This document shows, piece by piece, positions 55,558-64,000 of a stretch of DNA of 64,000 bases. The stretch is from Metellina segmentata (taxonomy: Eukaryota > Arthropoda > Arachnida > Araneae > Tetragnathidae). How positions within the stretch are numbered: position 1 is the first letter of the stretch; each line of letters starts with the position of its first letter. Position numbers and translations under genes: made by a program. The stretch spans positions 74,598,698-74,662,697 of the forward strand of contig OX375877.1 of assembly GCA_947359465.1 (NCBI GenBank), read 5' to 3'. Under the pieces are notes generated by a model. The model searched no databases. It was not told the origin of the DNA and was given only the letters and a program-made list of their open reading frames with translations.

Positions 55558-56284
55558 CTATTAAATAAAGCTTCTAGCACTAGTGTACGCACTTTATTCT
55601 TGAATGGCCTGTTGGGTGAAATGCTGTCTGTTACAACGTGAGCTTCTTCTAATCCGTCGTTTATAAATATTTCAATGCCTAAACGTTAACATGAAGTACA
55701 CAAAAACGTTTCTGTACTTTGTATGTTTATTACGTTTTTCTTACCGATTTTCTGGTTATCATTGGGGTATCAGTCCATAGTATATCGGATAATCAAAGTT
55801 CTACCTTGAACCTGATAAAAGTATTACATATTTTTTAAATATACGGAACAAAACAAAAGTCTATTGGTAAGGAATTCAAATTCCCGAAAACAGTTTCCAA
55901 AATAACTATTAGAAGTTGGTCTGTGGCAGTACTCGCTTGATAAAGTTTAACTCCTTCGTTCTACTGCTGATTGTACTCAACAACATAAATAGAGAAAATG
56001 AAATCAACGAATTAGATACAAAGAACACTTAGCAATTCAACTTCAATAACAATCGGTTATATGTATTTCCACGACTAAATGACTGAACTATATGTTGCCT
56101 CTTTTTTTTTTTGCATTTCAAGGATGCAAGAATCTTTTTTTTTTCAACATTAATAAGCAGTCACATTTGTTTCCAGAATTTTATATCAATTTTGGTAAGT
56201 TGACGTTATTTTGTTACATTTTATATCGAATCTCATAGCTTACATTGTAAAGACAGTTTTGTCACAAAATTATATTTTTACTCA
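55558..56284. other. AT-rich spacer
   Basis: Nothing recognised beyond T-tracts near 56103 and 56137. Confidence 0.45.
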
Positions 56285-56335
56285 TCTATATATATAAAAC
56301 ACTAACGTACGGGGACCCTAAATCGACGTTATTTG
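56285..56335 (+). mobile_element. Helitron 5' terminus
   Basis: A then TCTATATATATAAAACACTA followed by ACGTACGGGGACCC is a typical Helitron start. No matching CTAG hairpin end was found downstream, so the element is either 3' truncated or its end has decayed. Confidence 0.55.
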
Positions 56336-57919
56336 TTAAGTATAAACGATTGCTGGTACGCAGCTCAGAATGTTTTACAAGTATTGATTGAAAAACAATA
56401 TTTCTTAAACGAATTAAATTATAATATTTATGTTTGAACTGACTTTTTTATTTCTTCCCTTGATGCTTGAGTAATGTGTAAATACTTGATTGAAGAAAGA
56501 ACATTTAAAACATTTAATTTTACATAACTTACATTTTTAAGGGAACATGAAATGCTCCAAAGAAAAACTCATAGATCATAAAAGCGTAATTTTTCTACTC
56601 GGTATCTGGCCACGTGAGAATTAATGTTTACTTTTTTAATATTATTTAGAATTCTGTGTTTGGGTATTCGAGATGTTGCGGTCATATTTGAGGTAATGAA
56701 GTATTATAAATATGTGTTATTTTTGTTAATAAATCATTGTCGTTATCAATATCGTTCAAAAGTCTCTTTTCAAAATATATCCAGGAAGTCGAAATTTAAC
56801 ACGTTTGAATAGATACGTATATGTTTCTTCAGAATTCTGCATTTTTTTTAAGGATTGGAATTTTGTTTCTGTTTGCATTTATGTGTTCCGGTAAATTGCC
56901 TACTGCAGAAATATTATTTAGGAGTTTAATTTTAATTATTTGTCTATTTCCTGCAAAATAACACAAGACATGGGTAATTTCGTAGCTGTATATGTATATT
57001 TCGACCAACTTTCCTTAAATATTTTATTAGAATTATGTTTCATAAAAATAGATAAAATATACAAATCAAAACATGTTTAATTAAGGTGTGTAAAAAAGTT
57101 TAAAAAAAGTACGCTTACAAACCGTCGAACGCTAGTCATCTATATTCCTAATTCTCATTATTCATTTAATAAAATTTTCAATTTAATTAAGATTTAATAT
57201 CCTTTATTTATTGTACAAAAAAAAAACCGATTAAAAAGAAAATTAAACCTACGAGTTAAACACAATAAATAAAAAATTGTCAACTCAACTTCAATAACAA
57301 TCCATTAGATTTATTTCCACAACCAAACGCAACTGGGTGAATGGGCAGAAATATAAAAATAGCTGATTTACGCTTCCTCGTACTTCCACACAAAAACAAT
57401 TACAACAGCAGGAAGGGCAATTGTTTTGGTGTCAATGCCACATGGAATGTTCAGAATGCAAAGCAAGCAATAACGCACACCGATGTTTACACTGCCAAAA
57501 AAAGGAATGAAGCTTTTATTCACCACGCCATTACGAAAGTCGACTCTTTTTCACAACGCGTCTCATTATTAATTCTTACTCGCCATTGTATTTGCGCGTG
57601 TGTTTGGGTGAAAGCATTATTGCATTCCATAACATCATATTGGTTAATGAAAATGAAAAATCATTGGCTGTGTGTAGGATGAGAAAGGACTGTCCTCGTT
57701 AAACTAATTGCATCGTTGCAATTATGGTTCACGTTTTCAGCAGTGAGTTCCATTTAGCTATTGTAAAAATACTGAGTAGTAAACAAGTTTATATACAAAT
57801 GATTTCGCTAATTTTAGCTTAGCTATTTACCAAGTAACGCTAAGGTCCGATTTCATATTTTTTTTAATATTTATTTTTTATGACTGAGTACCCTCTAGGA
57901 ATATATTGTTTCTTTATAT
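56336..57919. other. AT-rich interval, nothing recognised
   Basis: A 113-codon frame at 57341-57682 has no recognisable motif, signal or neighbouring exon and is not called as a gene. Confidence 0.4.
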
Positions 57920-58300
57920 GGTCTGTGTGTCGGGTTAACATATACGCAGGGATGTTTGTGACCCACTGACCTTTTCAATCTATCTAGAGAGCCATATCTG
58001 GTCTGCGGGTGTGTGAAAAGATATTTGACGGTCTGTATCCAGTCTGCGGGCCTAATTAAAACTATTTGGTGAGTCGCATGTGGTCTGTGGACTTGATACA
58101 AAATATTTGGTGAGCCGTCTCTGGTCTGCAGACTGGGTAAACCTATCCTGACTGCGGGCCTAAAAAAAATATTTAGTGATCGCATCTGGTCTGCGGGCCC
58201 TATAAAAATATTTAATACGCCGTATATAATCTGCACTTTGGGTTAAACTGTCCGAACGTTCGTACTAATCTGCGAGCCTGAGATCAATCTATTCGCTACA
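57920..58300. repeat. Minisatellite, 40-bp unit, about nine copies
   Basis: GTCTGCGGGCCT-type cores start at about 57921, 57961, 58001, 58042, 58083, 58123, 58150, 58189, 58229 and 58268, followed by A-rich AAATATTTGGTGAG and (C/T)CGCATCTG. One unit is shortened to 27 bp. A 113-codon minus frame spans the array but is explained by the repeat. Confidence 0.85.
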
Positions 58301-60256
58301 ACTTATTTATCGAACACTTTTTCGCATGAAGTAAACCTGAGTAAACCATAGGTTGTTAATAATTCCATAAAAATAATTTTCTTGTTTTACCATTACGTCA
58401 ATGCATAGTAAAAGATATCTAATATTTATTTTAATTATTCATTCCCAACATTCAAATTTGATGTTATTCTGTTATTAAAGCGTATTTGAAGCAATTTAAA
58501 GTGGCATTTTTTAAATAACTGACAGTTTATCAGCTCATATAAGGTTTAGTACAAAGTTAACATGTGTGAAATGGAGTGTACTGGTAAGAAGTAAATTATT
58601 TCAACAATGTATTATGTAATTACTTCTAATAAATATAAATGAATATCATATACAAACTTAATATTGTAGTTCTATCAATTCCCGGGAAGATATTCAAATT
58701 TTAAACTATAAAGGAAAGGTATTTAAATAAATTTTCAGTTTTAAAATTAAGTAAAATAACTTTTTCCCGAAACCATCAGTTATCTTCCACAAATCTTTTA
58801 AGGATATAAATTATATTATTTCCATAGGATATACACTAAGGTTACTAATGAGGTACTAAAGGAAATAAAAGTAAGAATAAACGGAGAGGTACTAAAGGTT
58901 ATGAAAATAAGAATAAACGGAGTAAAAATTACACTACACGAATGAATTTTTTATTTATCCATACTGTCACAGATTACTCCAGTTACAAGACAGCGGAATA
59001 AAATCAGATAGCAAATAAATAAAGAAAAATAGAACAATTATACGACATTAACCATATAAACACAAAACAAAAAATTTATGCAACAAAAGAGACGTTTGAA
59101 AGAAAAATTAACGTACGAAGCATAATCACAGATGGGAAAAAATCAAAACTTAGTTTTCAAACGTTAAATTTATAAATATATTAAATCGCCAGACTATATC
59201 AAGGGTTGGGAATAAATTATTGATCGTTCTGATAAATTGGGCTAATTAGTTGATTTTGAAAATAATTAGCTGAAAAGTTTCATGACAAATACATTTATTT
59301 CGAATATTATCAGATGATACACGTAGGGTATTTATACCATCATTATAATCACACAAGGAAATAATTATCCGCTGAAATACAAATCTGTTCTCCACGGAAT
59401 TTTTAAATTCAAAATATCTGTAACATATTAGAGCTGTAAAAACTACTGACATCCCAATCTTCTAAAGCATTTCAGACCGTTTAGTTATACTTAAGATTAA
59501 AAATAAGTATTTAAGATTGATACGCGACCTAAACATTGCATTTATAAAGCTTTAAAATAATCTGATAATGATGAGAAAAGAGGAAAAATCGCAATTTAAA
59601 AACTATTGTTTGGACATCATTTAACTACGACGCAATTTAATGGGGATTATAAATTTAACCCATAATTACAAAAAAGTAGCAGCAACAAAACAGAGAAGAT
59701 AGTATAAAAAATAAGTCAATTGATAGGTAAAATGTTATTGTATAAGAATAAACGACTATTGTTTTTTTTTTCACTGCAATAATCCTGCGAGAAAATAAAC
59801 AGTGAATATAATATTTTAAAGAATGGTTCAGAAACTAGTAATTTTTAAAAATACTATTTGCCGACGTTTTTATTATTTTAAATCAACTTAATTGTAATTA
59901 ATGCATGAAAACAAAGACGAGGAGAAATTAAACTAGATCGATTCGAATTTTGATTTTTCCATTCTTGAATTTGTTGTACATATCCCTTTGGAAGCAGTTT
60001 ATTCCCACTTCAGTAGAAATTAGTTTGCATAAAAAAAATTTAACATAATTGTTAAAAATTATTTAACATTTTTTGATTTAGGAGCTTGATATTCATAAGG
60101 AATCAGCTCGTACAAAAAATACGACAATCATCGAGCCTGGTTTATTCAAGCGGTCACTCTCTCCCAAGAACTGTCCGCGATCAAAGATATCTAGGTTTTG
60201 GTTATTAAAGACTAACCCCTGCACAGCCGAAAAGTTGCTTCAAGATTCCTTACAAT
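58301..60256. other. AT-rich interval, nothing recognised
   Basis: About 2 kb without ORF, terminal repeat or SINE. A short ACTAAAGG-based direct repeat occurs near 58840-58920. Confidence 0.45.
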
Positions 60257-60651
60257 TTAAGGGGTCTCAGGACCCTTAAATCTCAAAATTTTCGATTTCT
60301 TGAAAAAAATATATGTGGAAGCCCCATCTTTTCTTAACATTTTGGTACTAAAAGTTTAACGATACTCCCAAAACTTCCGGAGTTATCGAGAAAAAATAAA
60401 ACAACTCTGTTGAAAAGTAAACAAAAACTTGCCACTGCCGCTCCCAACTTTTGACAGCTGGGAGAGCATTTCTAAAACATTCTTCTCTAGATGAATTCTT
60501 TTAGCAGAACAGCCACACTTAATATCAAAATAATCTTGTGAATGAGTAGTATAATAACAACTCAACTTCTATTTTTTCTTCCCTTGTTTGTTTATTACTT
60601 TGCGATTTTGAATTTCCACGTTTTTTCATCTGTTATGAAAAGTGTTCAAAT

Positions 60652-62124
60652 ATGGAAAATCGGCCAAAACGATCATCCGGAAAGAGACCGAAGAAGAAAA
60701 GATTTCAAGGAAATTAATTCTTGAAGAAATCTAAGTCTCAAAGTGGCCAAGTTATTTTTTAAAATCTTTCGCCAAACAAAAGTGCAGCTGCTAGAAAGTT
60801 GCCGACTGCACACAATGTTTTGCAGTCATTGGAAAACGATGTTTGCGTTGAATTTCATGGCTACAGATTAGTGGATATTTATTTATTGTTCTCACAACTA
60901 GAAAAACATATCTGTTGCTCTGTGTGCCATGGGAATGTTAAGATTATTGAGAAATCCACTATTGGATTGTGTTCAAAATTTATTTTAGTTTGTAGACAGT
61001 GCACGGTTCAACAGAATTTCAATTCCTGTGAATTGATTGGACACAAAAAAAATGTACCAGAAGTGAACAGGCGGTCAGTGTTGGCCATGAGATTTATAGG
61101 CCAAGGGTTATCTTCACTCAAGACATTTTGTTCAAGTTGTGTGTTTGTGTTCTGATACATGGGCTTCGGCATGTGTTTGCAAAGCCCATGTCTCAGAAGG
61201 CGTACGACAAGATTAATTCAAAAATTGCAGACGTGAGTGAGGTGCTCGCAAATGCATCAACGAGGAAAGCTGCTGTGGAAGAAAAAAATCATTGACGGCA
61301 CCGTAAATTCTATTGCAGTTAGTGGTGATGGGACATGGAAAACCCGCGGTTATACATCTCTTGTCGGTGTATGTACTTTGATCAGGGCTGACTGCGTAAA
61401 AGTCGTCAAAGTCATGTCGTCGTATTGCAAGGGGTGCGACACCTACAAGGGCCCAAAGTTCGGCCTTAAATACGTTCCTTTCTGGCTAAACACCAGCATA
61501 ACTGCAAAAAAACCTACAGTGCGTCTGCTGGACAAATGGAAGTGAGCGGCATGCAAAGGATTTTCTGTCGATCAGAAAACAAGCATGGTTTAAAATACCA
61601 GCAGTACATAGGGGATGGAGTTTCCAAGACGTTTTCGGCAATCGTCCAAAAAAAGCCATATGGTGACAATGTTACAGTTGCAAAAATAGAGTGCGTGGGA
61701 CATGTCCAAAAGTGAATGGGCAGCCACTTGCGTAAATTAAAGGCATCACTTGGTAAAAAGAAGTTGAAGTTGTCGGATGCAAAAACGATCGGTGGAAAGG
61801 GTTCCTTTTGATGCTGTCATAAATAGGCTGACGGCTGCATGTATGGCTGTATATGGCAAAATAGCTGCATATATGGCTGTATGTGACTTCAATGACGGAT
61901 GCAAAAGCCGAGTTGAAATTATACGCGCTTTAGGTTTGAAAATCTGCCAGACAAATGTTGTGAAATGTATTACTATGGACAAAGTGCGCATCGCGACTGC
62001 AAAGAGGCGGCGAGCAACCGAAGCATCCTTTGAAGCTCGTAAGGCCAAAAAAATTAAAGCAGCAGTAGAAATAGAACAATTTAAGGTTACTGAGGGCTGC
62101 ACTTATGATCCTGGAGCTTTTTAA
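60652..62124 (+). pseudogene. Mutator-like transposase pseudogene
   Basis: The ATG at 60652 opens a basic N-terminus (MENRPKRSSGKRPKKKRFQG) that meets two early stops. The same frame then gives LENDVCVEFHGYRLVD, a Cys-pair region (CCSVCHGNV ... VCRQC, likely zinc ribbon) and RFIGQGLSSLKTF. Frame changes follow: PMSQKAYDKINSKIAD (about 61190), SGDGTWKTRGYTSLVGVC with the first catalytic Asp (about 61320), YIGDGVSKTF with the second Asp and IECVGHVQK then a stop (about 61590-61715), and a C-terminus FNDGCKSRVEIIRALG to EGCTYDPGAF (61890-62121). I count four frameshifts and three stops, plus a deletion before the last block. Motifs match the Mutator-like transposase domain family common in spider annotations. 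Confidence 0.87.
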
Positions 62125-62160
62125 TTAACCATAGTTTATTTAATTTCATTTTATGTTATT

Positions 62161-62862
62161 TTTCAACTTTAACTTTATTTTTCTCAAAACGCAACATTTT
62201 AGTTTGCGCGTTGGATTTCTCAGAAACTATTTATCATGTTAATCTGAAATTTCACACATATACTCAAAATGAGTTCCTTTATGACCTATACATCAATTTT
62301 CAGACCAAATATTAACAGAAATTTGTTTTAACAAATTTTTCAACGTTAACTTCATTTTTCTCAAAACACAAAATTTTAGTTTGCGCGTTGGATTTCTCAG
62401 AAACTATTTATCATATTAGTCTGAAATTTCAAACATATACTCAAAATAAGTTCCTTTATGACCTATACATCAATTTTCAGACCAATTATTAAGAGAATTT
62501 TGTTTAAATAAATTTTTCAACTTTAATTTCATTTTACTCAAAACGCAACATTTTAGTTTGCGCGTTGGATTTCTCAGAAACTATTTATCATATTAATCTG
62601 AAATTTCATACCTGTACACAAAATAAGTTCCTTTATGACCTATACATAAATTTTCAGACCAATTATTAACAGAATTTTTTTTATCAAAATTTTCAACTTT
62701 AACTTCATTTTACTCAAAACACAAAATTTTAGTTTGCGCGCAGGATTTCTCAGAAACTATTTACCATATTGATCTGAAATTTCATACATATGCTCACAAT
62801 TAGTTCCTTTATGACTTATACATCAATTTTCAGACTAATTATCAACAGAATTTTTTTTTTAG
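62161..62862. repeat. 177-bp tandem repeat, four copies, inside the Mutator-like element
   Basis: AGTTTGCGCG starts at 62201, 62378, 62555 and 62731 (spacing 177, 177, 176). Each unit continues GATTTCTCAGAAACTATTTA, TGAAATTTCA, GTTCCTTTATGAC and CATCAATTTTCAGAC. The units differ by scattered substitutions. The array starts about 40 bp after the transposase stop. Confidence 0.95.
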
Positions 62863-63266
62863 GAGTTTTAGTTAAAAAATTTCTTAAAATTATAAAAATT
62901 AAATTTTTTATTTATTTAAAACATATTTTTTGTTTTTAAATTTCTTAAAAAGTGTGTATAACATCGAAACTGAACAGTTTTCTATTAGATAAAATTAATG
63001 TTGTACATTTTGATCAATTTTGTACTTCAGAATCTTGCGCGCAGTAAAATATTGATATTAAAAAGTGTCCAATTTAAATTTCTTAATAACTTTTTTAAAA
63101 CATTTTTTAATTAAATAAAAATTTGAGAAACAATGTAAATATATGTGAATATTATATGGTAAAAGTTTAAAAATTCTGCTTTGTTTCATTAATAAGTTAT
63201 ATTGGTTTGAAAAAGGATGTTTTTTTGCATACATGGATAATTTTTAAGAGTCCTGAGACCCCTTAA

Positions 63267-64000
63267 GATAAATAAGATAAAGGATAGGCAAATGCCTTTT
63301 ATTATTTGTTCAATGTACTTGCTTCAATTAAAATAATTCATTTTTGAGGAATATTTTCTACTGTCCAATCAAATTTTATTTCTCTTTTGATTTCAATTGC
63401 CGCAATTTAAATACTCAAAAACATTTTTCATAGAACGTGTTTACTACATTCAGTGATATTGTTTGCTATTCACTATAAATAAATATGCTTATTGACATGT
63501 ACAGTAAGCTAAAACTGAAGAATAATATAAGAAATGAGAATACCAAGCCATTCAATTTTCTAAAATTAAATCCAGTTACATAATTTGCTAGCTTTAGTAA
63601 CAAAGTACAATCGGTCTTACAAAATTTAATTACTGTCACGTTTCAACATCGGTTTACAACAAAATTATATTAATTATGGATGTGAAACTCAAAGAAGTGA
63701 AAAAAAATAATTTTTCTGTTGGCGGCTTTAACTTGAATTTCCATACAGTAGCGTTGAAAAATTTCTCAATATGCAAGAAACAAAAGAGCTAAACTCATTG
63801 TAGTCCAACCTACTGCACTCACTAATATTTTTATGATTGAAAAGTAGTCCACAAAACACACATAATAATGATATCTATCTATAACAAATACGACGATAGG
63901 ATTGGGGAGATAATTGGGAAATGTCGATAGAGATACAGAAATGTTGAGAAAAATAAAAATAATAGTGATGTGTATAAAGTTAATAAATTTTTTTCGAAAA
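63267..64000. other. AT-rich sequence to window end
   Basis: Nothing recognised. Confidence 0.45.

Larger units (their letters stand above)
60261..63262 (+). mobile_element. Mutator-like DNA transposon, 3.0 kb, TTAA-bordered
   Basis: The left end GGGGTCTCAGGACCCTTAAA and, reverse-complemented, the right end GGGGTCTCAGGACTCTTAAA match at 22 of 23 positions. Both are bordered by TTAA (60257-60260 and 63263-63266). Inside lie a plus-strand Mutator-like transposase pseudogene (60652-62124) and a four-unit 177-bp tandem repeat (62161-62862). Mutator elements normally leave 8-11-bp duplications. Here only TTAA is shared, so it is either a 4-bp target duplication or the TIR itself is 4 bp longer. 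Confidence 0.85.

Noticed and set aside
57341..57682. 113-codon open frame as a gene
   Set aside because: No recognisable motif, no signal peptide or exon-like splice signals, and composition like the surrounding DNA.
60257..63266. piggyBac element, because of the TTAA borders
   Set aside because: The internal protein has Mutator-like motifs and none of the piggyBac ones, and the ends do not begin with CCC.
1..64000. LTR retrotransposons or integrated viral sequence
   Set aside because: No long direct terminal repeats, primer-binding sites, protease/integrase motifs or viral genes were recognised on either strand.

Overview
The window is eukaryotic nuclear DNA, A+T-rich and without operons, ribosome binding sites or long ORFs. 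The longest open frame is under 200 codons, and every frame I could assign to a protein family is a piece of transposase or non-LTR retrotransposon. The mix of Tcb1-like Tc1 transposases, hAT, Helitron and Mutator-like remains and tRNA-derived SINEs points to an arthropod. My recollection of similar annotated proteins favours an orb-weaving spider; that is inference and not shown by the sequence. I found no host protein-coding gene, true tRNA or rRNA gene, LTR retrotransposon or virus. The window reads as intergenic or intronic sequence built from layered transposon insertions.

Layout. 0-5 kb: a TA-flanked DDE transposon relic split by a 600-bp Helitron, a SINE, a Tc1 deletion derivative, then a hAT MITE with a perfect 8-bp target duplication. 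5-11 kb: SINEs, a Helitron 3' end, a decayed hAT element, a long-TIR MITE, and a Helitron (9298-10783) hit by a second hAT element of the same group as the 5-kb MITE. 13.3-14.7 kb: an almost complete Tc1 element with stop codons and a frameshift. 16.7-20 kb: a SINE-rich stretch with a headless SINE trimer, a minisatellite built on GAACATTC, and a LINE tail. 21-25 kb: two deletion derivatives of Tc1/mariner-like elements, a MITE, a minus-strand Helitron and two unclassified repeat families. 26-35 kb: scattered SINEs, a 116-bp tandem repeat hit by a retroposed fragment, and an inverted SINE cluster. 35.5-36.6 kb: a Charlie-like hAT relic with a perfect target duplication. 37-41.7 kb: a probable Helitron carrying a minisatellite, and a hAT element containing a palindromic MITE. 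42-46 kb: SINEs of three families, a 326-bp segmental tandem duplication, a short GC-richer stretch with a TATA-like box, and the second long-TIR MITE. 46-52 kb: mostly featureless. 52-57 kb: a truncated Tc1, a LINE tail, a two-ended chimeric Helitron and a lone Helitron 5' end. 57.9-58.3 kb: a 40-bp minisatellite. 60.3-63.3 kb: a 3-kb Mutator-like element with 22/23 TIRs, a pseudogenised transposase and four copies of a 177-bp tandem repeat.

How the parts relate. The sequence itself allows several insertions to be ordered: Helitron into the DDE transposon, hAT into Helitron, palindromic MITE into hAT, retroposed fragment into a tandem array. Non-autonomous copies occur with plausible autonomous relatives, such as CAGGGTGTCC-ended elements at both 0 kb and 41 kb. 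No previously undescribed cellular system is evident. The most unusual structures are the TTAA-bordered Mutator-like element with its internal 177-bp repeat, the precisely reconstructable Helitron empty site, the SINE bodies shared between two different tRNA-like heads, and the two unclassified dispersed repeat families.
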